Assembly (NCBI GenBank): GCA_950097015.1
Contig: CATNEN010000038.1
Coordinates: 5,129,001 to 5,193,000, forward strand
Length of the DNA stretch: 64,000 nt
DNA from: Macrostomum hystrix
Taxonomy: Eukaryota; Platyhelminthes; Macrostomidae
Direction: 5' to 3'
The position numbers were made by a program, and so were the translations under genes. The stretch's first letter is position 1; every line of letters begins with the position of its first letter. The notes beneath the pieces were generated by a model that saw only the letters and a program-made list of their open reading frames with translations, had not been told where the DNA came from and did not search any database. This document shows, piece by piece, positions 22,045-33,030 of this stretch.

Positions 22045-25000
22045 ATGCGATTGCCGTTGCGGCTGTGCCGGCAGCGGCTGTCTCTGTCGCTATGCCTGCT
22101 GCCTCTAAGCGCAGCTCTAGTGCTGCTGCTGCGGCTCCATCTGCGCCGCCTTTTATGGCAAGAGCGGCTAATAGATACTACAGCGCCGACCTCCGCAATC
22201 TGCGATCAGGTGGCTCGCGAGGCTCACCGAGTCCCGGTCAACCATCGACTTGGCGCAGCCATCGAGCAGGCAATCTACCATAGACTACTGCAGTCGCTAG
22301 CCAGTCTTAAGAAGCTGAATTTTAGCTCTACAGTCGCCCTCCGCTCCAGCAACTGTGCTGGGCGCATTCCGCCGCTGCTGCACCAGATTTATTCAACGCC
22401 TGACATCCCGGTAGCCTATCGCTTCGCCGTCATGTCCTGCTTGTTACTGAATGCCGCTCTCGGACGCTTCTCTTACGTCTTATGGACAGATGAGGATGCG
22501 TTGGCATTTGTGCGTGACAAATATCCCAGGTACCTCGACATGTACACGAGGTACAAGCAGCCGCTGCAAAGGTCGGACGCGCTGAGATACTTTATTCTGC
22601 TCTATTACGGAGGTAACTCGTTTGGAAAGTCTGCTTTGGTTCTTCGTGGCCTAAATAGACAAAAATTTCACCTAGCCAGCTTGGGCCAGATGTACAGTCA
22701 ATAGCACAGCGGCAGCTAAGGCTGTGTACAGCTGTTTAGTCTGCGGACAGGGGAGGCTGCAATACACACCTAAATTTTTACCTTAGAATTCGGTGCATTG
22801 TTAAAGGATACAAATAGCTTCTGTTGGGCTCATAGTCGAGTTCCCCTCTCGCACCAAGGCCCACTGAGCTCGATTCTGTGACGTGGCGTGAATGTCCGTT
22901 GCTACATTCATTTTGGAGCTACCTGCAGACGGAAGGCTAGGGGAGCTTGTAGGAGTGTACAGATGAACACAACCTTCATGTATTTTTAGCCTACGTAGCG
23001 TAGTGTTTATTCCACACCAGTTCGATACTCACTCTATGTTCAGGTCTGTGGACACCGGTACAACACTTTTTGACAGTAGACCCTCTGCTCATTAATGAGG
23101 ACACGTGCGCACAGCGCCAGGCAGTGTACTCACTGTGCCATGGAGGTTAACCCCAAAAAGCGTAAATTGCACAATCACGGAAGGAATTTCACACCCTAAA
23201 ATGTATACCTTACTAAAGGTAAAAAATACCCCTCGTTAAACAGGCATCTATGCCGATATGGATGTTCAGTGCTTGAAGCCATTCAACAGCCTGGCAACCA
23301 GAGAGTCCTGCTTCCTGGACCAAGAGCGACTGGAACAGAGTCAGATCCTGCACAGTCATGACAGCGCTGTGATGAATTCGGTAATGGGATGTACCAGGCA
23401 GCACTCGTTCATGCGGGTGGCGGTTCAGAACCTGCACGAGTCCAGCAGTTGTGAGCAACTTGACGAAGTTTGATTTTTCATAAGCCTGTCTTCTGCTTTA
23501 CCAAAGCCTGTCTGAGGGTCTGACACTAATGAGCCAATTATCCAGCTTTGGCGTGCACATGCGAGGTGACAATGGCTAGAGAAATACGGGCGTAAAAGCT
23601 GTTTGGTTAGCTCCAGCAATTCGTGTCAGTAATTTCATTCGTAATTGAACAGAAAGTCCAACAGTACCAACCCTATACATAATTAGCAGTACCAACCCAA
23701 TACCAATTAACAGTACCTATACAATAGCAACCAACAGTACTAGCGAAAAACCTATTACGATACGAACAGAAGGCTTTGGAACTGTTATTATGATTTTGGC
23801 CCATGAGGGCCTGGCCCAAAAGCACAGGGAGAGTGTACACCGCGTGACGATGAGAAAGCCATGGCTGATGCATCCATGTGTGGGTGTTGTGCTCAGGGGT
23901 CAGCAGAATGGGCAGAATTGCCTCCTCACTGGCTGTGGATCTACTGTCGCCAAATGAGCCTCTTCTGACTTTTCAGACTCAGACATTCTGAAGTCCACCG
24001 GACCGCTCTTCCTCACGCGGCTGTTCAGGAGTTTCATTCGGAAACAAACTCCCGAAATGCGACACGGACTGCGCGCGCTGTCACCTGAAATTTTTTCACC
24101 GTTGCTTGACGGACCGAGCAACCTGGCGAGCAATTGCAGTGAGCGAGCTTTGATTGTGCCTGTACTCACCAAGTCTAACTTGGTGGGTTAAATATATGCA
24201 TTACATTCAGTCGCTTAGAGCTTCAAGATTCGTAATTCTGACCAAAAGGTCTGGAGTTCGAATTTCAATCCCATGGATATATTTTTACACATGTTGGGCC
24301 ACATGTGCAGACGCAGCTATTGCGCGGTGCAACTGAGGTCTGCGAACGGCTGTTTAGTCCATGGACTGGGGAGACGCTACACCCACCCTCAATTACCCCA
24401 GCTAATTATGGTACACATTCAAGTATTTAGTCACTGAAGCAATGCAGAGTTAAATCTAAAAGAGGCACAAATTGTTCCAGTGGAGTCAGGAATCGAACCT
24501 CCCAAACCGTCCAGTCGTGAGTCCGTAATTAGTAATTTGAGCAAGACACTTCATGTCTCATTGCCTCTATTAATTTGAGATGTAAAGATGAAACCAGGAT
24601 TAATAATAATAATTGCAGGAGGGCTGCGGGCAATGGCACATCATTTAGTGACACTAGACCCGCAGCCAGCGAGGAGGCAATTCTGCCCGTTTCGCTGACT
24701 CCTGAGCATACACGCACACAAATACTGTACGCAGGCACACGCTCACACAGGTGTGTACATCTGCCCTGACTTTCTCATCGTCAGGCAGTGTACACTTCAC
24801 TGTGTCTTGGAGGTTGGCCCTCAAGGGCGTCAATTGCACGACAAGCCCCAAAGCCTTCTCTCCGCGGCTGCGCCCCAAATAAATGTGGCCTCGCCGTGGA
24901 ATCGAACTTAGGGACCGTGGTGCGAGAGGCAAACGCGTTAACCACTCTGCCACTCACCCCCGGAACCAGGATTAGCCAGGATAGAAATTTAGGTGGGTGT

Positions 25001-27585
25001 AGTTTAGGGTCTGTTAGGTGAAATTTTGATTTTCCGAACAGTCTTTAATACTACATGAGGCATCCCATTTTTGTTGCTATTCTAGGAAAAAAATACCTTT
25101 AGTGAGTACGCTTGCAGTGTAAAACTTGCTTAAGCACTCTCAAGATAGTGTTTGCACCTCTGCTATACTTCGATACTAAATATTGGGTCTAGGTGGGAAG
25201 GCCTAATTGATTGCTCCCACTTAGGTTACAAAAATCGATGAAGGAAAGCAACAGGCAACCAGGCACGTGACTCCATACACAGCAGCTCTCGCTGTCGGGG
25301 GAATATTTGTTACTCTGAGCTGAGCAGTCTGAGGCACAGGTGCTATAGATAGGCTTCCCCGGGCCGCAGCTGAATTGACATCAATGCGCTTCTGGCAGTC
25401 TTCAGATCTGTGAGGCTCCTGAACAATGGCCACTGCACAGCGCCAGGGGAAAAACTGGCGAACAATCGGTCATTCGCTTCTGGGAGAAGTAGTCTACATT
25501 TTTTAAATCTATTTTTAGCCGCCGGTGCTTTCCTGAGGATGCAGCAGCGCAGCAACGCTTGGTTAGACAGGGTGGGTTGGTGCCGCCTTGGCATTTTCCC
25601 CTTGCTTTACAAAGAGCTTGCAAAAGCATTAGCGTCTATGGCAATAGCACTAGAATGTTCTAAAGTTCCGCTGACTCCTGAAAGCATACACACCACACAG
25701 ATACTGTACTCAGCCACACAGTCCTACAGGTGTGTATATTTGGCCTGACTTTCTCATCGTCCAGCTTCCAAGCCTTTTCTCTGCGGCTGCGCCTTGAATG
25801 TGGCCTCACTTCGGAATCGAGCTCAGGGACCTTAGTTGCGCGAGGCAAACGCTTTAGACGGCTCTGCCACTAACGAGCCCAAACTACTAAAGGTAACCTA
25901 AGAAATGAGATTTTACCAGAATTAGATGAAGCTGACACTAAGGAAGATTAAAAGGTGTCTTCTTAAAGGTGTTGACAGAGCCGTGACTTGTCAGATTACT
26001 GCACAATAGAAAGCGGAGAAAATTAAATTTTAAGCAGCCCTGAAGATTAGCTGCTTAGCGACTTCGGCCCATGCAATTAGCGAAGCAAACGGGAAGAAAC
26101 TTTAGCGAGAAATTCTCACCTGGAAGTGAAGCGTCTTAAGTTTTGCCCAAAAGGTAATAAAGGTAATCACGCCTGTCATTTAAAAACTGAATAAATTATT
26201 TGTTTAAATGCAGTTGTAGCTGTCCGTTTAAGTGAATGAGCATTTCTTATAGACAGTTTAAGAAAATAAGTAATATATAGTCGTTTTCTAGACAGACTGA
26301 AAAGATTTATGAGTAAATATGCAGAAATTTTGACTCACTTTTGTTATATTTAATGGTTTGGTGTTTATTTAAATTAGGTATCGATGTTTGTAGAAGCCAG
26401 TATACCAGCGTTACCTGGTAACGCTGGTATGCTTTTTAATTAACGTTTTTTAATTAATTTAAAAAGTCTAGATCACAAAGTTTTTTTATTCTGCTTGCTC
26501 AACGAGAATTTTTCGCATTTGAAACCTTCCATTGAGCACAGCTCACCAGCTAAAACAGGTAAAAACGCAAGCTTGAACTATAATTGCAAGGAATTAACTC
26601 AGCGTTTTAATAAAAACTAACTTTTATATTGACAATCGGGTGAACGAAACGAAAGTTAATCTGAGCTTTTCCTAATGAAGTACATCAGAATTCCCTAAGA
26701 GTGTGGCAAGATAACTCGTGTTATCAAGTTGTACTCGTACTTGGATTGTTGAGATTGCGTCCGGCTTTTTTGTCTATGGCTAAAACTCTCTATCAATAAG
26801 TGCCAAATTCTAAACTTTACCTTTAATGGGTTATTTGATTTTTTCACTGTCTAGTATTTTAACGATCATTGTTGGTAGTTTTTTATGCAAGACAACAGCT
26901 TCTGGCTTTGCCTTCTACCATAGACTATGAACTCTTCTTATATGATTTACTTCTAGCTGGGAGTGCGAGATTTTCGTGTGTCGGAAATGAAGCAACGCAG
27001 AGTTAAGTGTCTTGCTAAAGGACACAGATTATTCCAGTGGAGTCGGGAATCGAACCCCCGACCTTCAAGTCGTGTGTCCGACGCTCTAACCAAAATGCTA
27101 CAATTTCTTGCGGTTCAAGCTAAGTGCATAAGCTTCAAGCATTAAAATGTCGTACTTTTATGAGGGCTTTTTACCCTGATAGCTAAATAACTTTGGTGAC
27201 CCACAAGCAAAAAAATGTCCTGCACCCGCCATTGAGTACACTAGTCCTAAGTTTAGCCTCCTAGTTCACACTTTGCACTATTGTAGAGCGCTGGATTCGG
27301 TTGTCTGGCAACAAGCAGATGCGGCGCCAGTTTGAGCTGCAGTTGAGCGCTTGTCGCGCATTGAAAAGCACCGGCTTTAGCCAGAGCCTGGACCGCTGGC
27401 TCACAAACGCCACCGTGGCTGTGCACCGGTTCCTACACCTCGGCTACCACAGCGACGGAGCCGTACCCCAAGCCGCAGCAGTCAAATTCAGCCTTGTCGA
27501 TGCTGCGCCTCCGCGTGTGAAAGTCTTGAGATACGTCAGCCACGCTGCAGAATTGGAACAATTGGCACAAACTTGCTTTCAGTGA
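22045..27585 (+). CDS. Type II membrane glycosyltransferase with DXD motif (Gly_transf_sug-like)
   Basis: Exon 1 (22045-22612, donor GGAG|GTAACT) starts at the only upstream ATG. It encodes a short basic cytoplasmic tail, a Leu-rich signal anchor (LSLSLCLLPLSAALVLLLRL), a stem, then the catalytic start: IPPLLHQIYSTPDIP, YVLWTDEDA and SDALRYFILLYYGG. Exon 2 (23244-23450, acceptor TTAAACAG|GCATC, donor GTGAGC) continues in phase with IYADMDVQCLKPF, the DXD metal/nucleotide-sugar motif, then MNSVMGC. This architecture fits Golgi transferases of the OCH1 / alpha-1,4-GalT / alpha-1,4-GlcNAcT superfamily; donor and acceptor sugars cannot be read from sequence. A final exon at about 27265-27585 (RWIRLSGNKQMRRQFE..VHRFLHLGYHSD) is plausible as the C-terminus, but its acceptor phase does not clearly match exon 2, so an exon may be missing. 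Introns are packed with SINE fragments. Confidence 0.6.
22702..22842 (-). repeat. Degenerate SINE family 2 fragment
   Basis: An old copy aligning to the family over GGCTGTGTACAGCTGTTTAG, then AGGGGAGGCTGCAATACACA, then TTGTTAAAGGATACAAATAG. It is directly followed by a SINE 1 fragment. Confidence 0.55.
22843..22900 (+). repeat. Degenerate SINE family 1 fragment
   Basis: CCTCTCGCACCAAGGCCCAC and GAGCTCGATTCTG correspond to the anticodon-side and B-box part of SINE 1. Confidence 0.5.
23100..23178 (-). repeat. Degenerate SINE family 1 fragment
   Basis: CAGGCAGTGTACTCACTGTG, CATGGAGGTTAACCCC and AAATTGCAC follow the body of SINE 1 on the minus strand. It lies just upstream of glycosyltransferase exon 2. 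Confidence 0.55.
23828..23942 (+). repeat. SINE family 1 fragment (3' half)
   Basis: GTGTACACCGCGTGACGATG, AGAAAG, then GCTCAGGGGTCAGC and GGGCAGAATTGCCTCCTCAC match the 3' half of the family. Confidence 0.65.
24308..24526 (-). repeat. SINE family 2 copy (diverged)
   Basis: CGCAGCTATTGCGCGGTGCA, CAGTCCATGGACTGG-like DNA, and a B-box GGAATCGAACC on the minus strand. It is followed within 75 bp by a SINE 1 copy. Confidence 0.75.
24599..24961 (-). repeat. Full-length SINE family 1 copy
   Basis: On the minus strand a tRNA-like head (GGTGAGTGGCAGAGTGGTTA, B box GTTCGATTCC) is followed by about 280 bp of body: GGGCGCAGCCGCGGAGAGAA, GACGATGAGAAAGTCAGGGC, GCTGCGGGTCTAGTGTCACT. It ends in a (ATT)n tail. 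Pol III boxes, a fixed body and a simple-repeat tail together define a SINE. Confidence 0.88.
25665..25880 (-). repeat. SINE family 1 copy, 3' truncated and with internal deletion
   Basis: Matches the tRNA-like head and the first part of the body; the AAT-tailed end is missing. Confidence 0.7.
26402..26430. other. 29-bp near-perfect palindrome
   Basis: Two exact 14-bp arms (ATACCAGCGTTACC / GGTAACGCTGGTAT) are separated by a single T. The centre GTTACC-T-GGTAAC resembles an RFX X-box. It lies in the likely last intron of the glycosyltransferase. Confidence 0.85.
26985..27110 (-). repeat. SINE family 2, head half only
   Basis: The tRNA-like head and the TTTAGCAAGACAC body segment are present on the minus strand; the 3' half is missing. 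Confidence 0.75.
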
Positions 27586-27981
27586 AACTGTGTTAAATTT
27601 AGCTAGTACGGCTCGTACTTATGCACGTGTTATGTGTTATGGTGTGCTATGCTCTACTACATAAAGTACTTGTTTTAGAAGCCCGATAAAATATTGGGCC
27701 ATTGACAAAAAGCCCTCCCAGATAAATGCAAAACAATATGATGCGAAACAAATTGAAATTTCATTTTGACGAACGAGTTCGTCAATTACTCATTCCAATT
27801 ATGTCCAAATTTCACGACCATTTCTTACGAACCAAAAAGCCAACCTTCTGGGAGAACAATACAGAATTCGTTTTTATATCTAGTTTTTTTCGAGTTATTT
27901 TGGACAGAAATTAATTGCCTAAACATGGTACAGGTCATTTACAAGGTCGTAGATCAATCTGCCCCGAGCACTTTTCCATCT

Positions 27982-30900
27982 ATCTCACCTGTCTCATCTC
28001 TCACCTGTCTCATCTCTCACCTGTCTCATCTCTCACCTGTCTCATCTCTCACCGGTCTCATCTCTCACCTGTCTCATCTCTCACCTGTCTCATCTCTCAC
28101 CTGTCTCATCTCTCACCTGTCTCATCTCTCACCTGAAATATATCTCACCTGTCCTATCTCTCACCTGTCTCATCTCTCACCTGTCCTATCTCTCACCCGT
28201 CTCATCTCTCACCTGTCTCATCTCTCACCTGTCCTATCTCTCATCTGTCTCATATCTCGTCTGTCTCATTTCTCACCTGTCTCATCTCTCACCTGTCTCA
28301 TCTCTCACCTGTCTCATCTCTCACCTGTCTCATCTCTCATCTGTCTCATATCTCGTCTGTCTCATTTCTCACCTGTCTCATCTCTCACCTGTCTCATATC
28401 TCACCTGTCCTATCTCTCATCTGTCTCATATCTTATCTGTCTCATTTCTCACCTGTCTCATCTCTCACCTGTCTCATCTCTCACATGTCCCATCTCTTAC
28501 ATGTCTCATATCTCATCTGTCTCATCTCTCACCTGTCTCATCTCTCACCTGAAATATATCTCACCTGTCCTATCTCTCACCTGTCTCATCTCTCACCTGT
28601 CCTATCTCTCACCCGTCTCATCTCTCACCTGTCTCATCTCTCACCTGTCCTATCTCTCATCTATCTCATATCTCATCTGTCTCATTTCTCACCTGTCCTA
28701 TCTCTCACCTGTCTCATCTCTCACCTGTCTCATATCTCACCTGTCCTATCTCTCATCTGTCTCATATCTCGTCTGTCTCATTTCTCACCTGTCTCATCTC
28801 TCACCTGTCCTATCTCTCACCTGTCTCATATCTCACCTGTCCTATCTCTCATCTGTCTCATATCTTATCTGTCTCATTTCTCACCTGTCTCATCTCTCAC
28901 CTGTCTCATCTCTCACCTGTCCGATATCTCACCTGTCCTATCTCTCACCTGTCTCATCTCTCACCTGTCCTATCTCTCACCTGTCTCATCTCTCACCTGT
29001 CCTATCTCACACCTGTCTCATCTCTCACCTGTCTCATATCTCACCTGTCCTATCTCTCATCTGTCTCATATCTCATCTGTCTCATTTCTCACCTGTCTCA
29101 TCTCTCACCTGTCTCATCTCTCACCTGTCCTATCTCACACCTGTCTCATCTCTCACCTGTCTCATATCTCACCTGTCCTATCTCTCATCTGTCTCATATC
29201 TCATCTGTCTCATTTCTCACCTGTCTCATCTCTCACCTGTCTCATCTCTCACCTGTCCTATGTCTCACCTGTCTCATCTCTCACCTGTCTCATCTCTCAC
29301 CTGTCCTATCTCTCACCTGTCTCATCTCTCACCTGTCTCATCTCTAACCTGTCTCATCTCTCACCTGTCTCATCTCTCACCTGTCTCATCTCTCACCTGT
29401 CTCATCTCTCACATGTCTCATCTCTCACCTGTCCTATCTCTCATCTGTCTCATATCTCACCTGTCTCATCTCTCACCTGTCCTATCTCTCACCCGTCTCA
29501 TCTCTCACCTGTCTCATCTCTCACCTGTCCTATCTCTCATCTGTCTCATATCTCGTCTGTCTCATTTCTCACCTGTCTCATCTCTCACCTGTCCTATCTC
29601 TCACCTGTCTCATATCTCACCTGTCCTATCTCTCATCTGTCTCATATCTTATCTGTCTCATTTCTCACCTGTCTCATCTCTCACCTGTCTCATCTCTCAC
29701 CTGTCCTATATCTCACCTGTCCTATCTCTCACCTGTCTCATCTCTCACCTGTCCTATCTCTCACCTGTCTCATCTCTCACCTGTCCTATCTCACACCTGT
29801 CTCATCTCTCACCTGTCTCATATCTCACCTGTCCTATCTCTCATCTGTCTCATATCTCATCTGTCTCATTTCTCACCTGTCTCATCTCTCACCTGTCTCA
29901 TCTCTCACCTGTCCTATCTCACACCTGTCTCATCTCTCACCTGTCTCATATCTCACCTGTCCTATCTCTCATCTGTCTCATATCTCATCTGTCTCATTTC
30001 TCACCTGTCTCATCTCTCACCTGTCTCATCTCTCACCTGTCCTATGTCTCACCTGTCTCATCTCTCACCTGTCTCATCTCTCACCTGTCCTATCTCTCAC
30101 CTGTCTCATCTCTCACCTGTCTCATCTCTCACCTGTCTCATCTCTCACCTGTCTCATCTCTCACCTGTCTCATCTCTCACCTGTCTCATCTCTCACCTGT
30201 CCTATCTCTCATCTGTCTCATATCTCACCTGTCTTATCTCTCATCTGTTTAATATCTGCCCTGTATCATCTCTCACCCTGTCTCAGCTTTCACCTGTCTC
30301 ATCTCTCACCTATATCATCTCTTATCTGTCTCATCTCTACCCTGTCGCATCTCTCACCTGTCCCATCTCTCCCTGTCTCAGCTCTCACATCCTATATCTA
30401 TCGCTTGTATCATCTCTCACCTGTCCTATCTCTCACCTGTCTCATCTCTCACCTGTCCTATCTCACACCTGTCTCATCTCTCACCTGTCTCATATCTCAC
30501 CTGTCCTATCTCACACCTGTCTCATCTCTCATCTGTCTCATTTCTCACCTGTCTCATCTCTCACCTGTCTCATATCTCACCTGTCCTATCTCTCATCTGT
30601 CTCATATCTCATCTGTCTCATTTCTCACCTGTCTCATCTCTCACCTGTCTCATCTCTCACCTGTCCTATGTCTCACCTGTCTCATCTCTCACCTGTCTCA
30701 TCTCTCACCTGTCCTATCTCTCACCTGTCTCATCTCTCACCTGTCTCATCTCTCACCTGTCTCATCTCTCACCTGTCTCATCTCTCACCTGTCTCATCTC
30801 TCACCTGTCTCATCTCTCACCTGTCCTATCTCTCATCTGTCTCATATCTCACCTGTCTTATCTCTCATCTGTTTAATATCTGCCCTGTATCATCTCTCAC

Positions 30901-31273
30901 CCTGTCTCATCTCTCACCTGTCTCATCTCTCACCTGTCTCATCTCTCACCTGTCTCATCTCTCACCTGTCTCATCTCTCACCTGTCTCATCTCTCACCTG
31001 TCTCATCTCTCACCTGTCTCATCTCTCACCTGTCTCATCTCTCACCTGTCCTATCTCTCATCTGTCTCATATCTCACCTGTCTTATCTCTCATCTGTTTA
31101 ATATCTGCCCTGTATCATCTCTCACCCTGTCTCAGCTCTCACCTGTCTCATCTCTCACCTATATCATCTCTTATCTGTCTCATCTCTACCCTGTCGCATC
31201 TCTCACCTGTCCCATCTCTCCCTGTCTCTGCTCTCACATCCTATATCTATCGCTTGTATCATCTCTCACCTGT
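27982..31273. repeat. 16-bp satellite array (TCTCATCTCTCACCTG), about 3.3 kb
   Basis: About 200 head-to-tail 16-bp units, with variants such as CTGTCCTATC, CTCATATCTC and CATTTCTCAC arranged in multi-unit higher-order blocks. An odd block (GTTTAATATCTGCCCTG.. to ATCGCTTGTATCATC) appears at about 30247-30420 and again at about 31096-31265, with a partial copy at about 30869. This shows recent block duplication. The frame stays open for up to 956 codons, purely because the unit has no stop codon. It is related to the arrays at 2468 and 13331. Confidence 0.95.
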
Positions 31274-31942
31274 TCATATTCACTTTTTTGCCAGCGAGGC
31301 AACTAAGTTTATCAAGAGATGCAACAGGAAAAGGAAAAAAAAATTCGCATTATAATATACATGTAATTTATGGTAAAATATCGCAATATATAGAGATCGT
31401 GTATACGAGCTAAACTCCGAGAATTTGTAGAATTGAAAAGTTTGTGCAAAGATCATAATTTAGCCAATCATTTAACTTTGCAATCTCCAGCCTTCAGCTG
31501 ACTTGCTCAAATAACTCGAATTTACCGCTATAAGCTATTTGACAGTGCTTTGCTTAGGTATATTTTTGTGTGTTGAATATTGAGCAAGTTTTATTCAAAC
31601 CCAGCCACTGACCCAGCCACAATCACTGCTTGATGTGTTCTAAAAATAGACTAATGGGGCAGTATCGGGCAGTAAGTAGCATTGCATTTTACAGTCCACT
31701 TTGCCACGGCAATTCCGCCGATTTTATGTGGCATTCCAGGGGCTCCCCGCGGCTTTACCGCGGCTTTGTGCATGTTCCACTTGACACTGTGTCATGGTGT
31801 CAAGGAATACCCGGGAACAATCCGCGGTATTGCATTGGAAGTTTCTGCAGTTGAAATGAAAAATAGCAAACGAGGGGCCTTTTGATCAAGAATAGTTTGC
31901 GAATACGAAGTAGAACTGTTAGCTAATCCGCAGTTTTTTAAA

Positions 31943-32476
31943 ATGGTTTACCTATTTTGTGAAGCGATGCAAGACTTCACTGAGAACTCATTGAGCCGAC
32001 GCAATCGCAAAGCCTTGTTATCTGTCTCCGGCTGCATCGAGACCGTTACAAGAACTGTTCGACTGCAAGCACAAGACATCATCACCTGCCAGTCGCTGTT
32101 CGACTACCGCTCCGAGACATTCCAGCTCGCCGGCTGCCATTTCTACATTCGACTGCGGTGCATCCAGTCCTCCGCGACTCACAGGGCGGAAATTATAGCT
32201 TTTCTCACAATGGTCTCATCCACGGACTCAGCGAAGTCGACACTTCGCCTGCTGGCCAGTTGGTCGGCGACCTCGAGCAGCAAGTCGCATTTCCTGGCAC
32301 GGCAAATCAGCGAGTCGATCTGCTTTGAGCACAAGCCTATAGATAATTCGGACTGCTCAGTGCTAAGCAAAGGTGTCGAGTTAGTTGGCATTGACGAAAT
32401 GCAGCCATGCTGTGATGCTGACTGGCTGGAAATTCAGCTCCAATTGCAGTGCCAGCAGTCTGTTGGTATTGACTGA
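31943..32476 (+). CDS. Intronless 177-residue protein, possibly MATH/TRAF-like
   Basis: An ATG at 31943 opens 177 codons to a TGA at 32474-32476, with an AATAAA at 32557. The G+C content and codon pattern differ from the surrounding AT-rich DNA. The middle reads like a MATH (TRAF-C) beta-sandwich: SETFQLAGCHFYIRLRC, then AEIIAFLTMVSS, LRLLASW, and DWLEIQLQLQC. The match is by eye and weak. There is no signal peptide, no membrane segment, and no RING or BTB partner domain. Genes with MATH domains often act as adaptors or ubiquitin-ligase substrate receptors, but no role can be assigned here. Confidence 0.5.
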   Translation: MVYLFCEAMQDFTENSLSRRNRKALLSVSGCIETVTRTVRLQAQDIITCQSLFDYRSETFQLAGCHFYIRLRCIQSSATHRAEIIAFLTMVSSTDSAKSTLRLLASWSATSSSKSHFLARQISESICFEHKPIDNSDCSVLSKGVELVGIDEMQPCCDADWLEIQLQLQCQQSVGID

Positions 32477-32556
32477 TGCTATTTAATTTGTTGTACATAA
32501 ATCGTGTAAATAACATTTCATTGATACTTAATTTGCAGTCTTTGTACAGACGACAC

Positions 32557-32562
32557 AATAAA
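32557..32562 (+). terminator. Polyadenylation signal AATAAA for the 31943 gene
   Basis: AATAAA about 80 bp after the stop codon. Confidence 0.5.
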
Positions 32563-32715
32563 CAAATCGCACGCATAATGTAATTAAGGTTGATCAAATG
32601 TAAACAGGTGGCTCCTGAGGTTTCAAATTTCATTGACATTTTATCCGCGTAAAGAAGAGAAATAATTACATAAAATATCGGATCGCCATCAGTGCAATAT
32701 ATTTAATACATGTAA

Positions 32716-32980
32716 CATGTAGGATTCATAGTGAGATGTAGGATTCATAGTGAGATGTAGGATTCATAGTGAGATGTAGGATTCATAGTGAGATGTAGGA
32801 TTCATAGTGAGATGTAGGATTCATAGTGAGATGTAGGATTCATAGTGGGATGTAGGATTCATTGTGAGATGTAGGATTCATAGTGAGATGTAGGATTCAT
32901 AGTGAGATGTAGGATTCATAGTGAGATGTAGGATTCATAGTGAGATGTAGGATTCATAGTGAGATGTAGGATTCATAAAG
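32716..32980. repeat. Minisatellite, 19-bp unit (GTGAGATGTAGGATTCATA), about 14 copies
   Basis: Highly homogeneous head-to-tail copies with two or three point changes (GTGGGATG, CATTGTG), indicating recent expansion. Confidence 0.95.
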
Positions 32981-33030
32981 TCAGAAGGAGTCAATAATTT
33001 TGATTTGATTAGATCGCTCTTACCACTAAG

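Noticed and set aside
27766-31355. Open frames of 828, 956 and 420 codons as giant Ser/Leu/His-rich proteins
   Set aside because: They follow entirely from a stop-free 16-bp repeat; frames overlap and encode the same repeat out of step, and no unique flanking coding sequence or splice site supports them.
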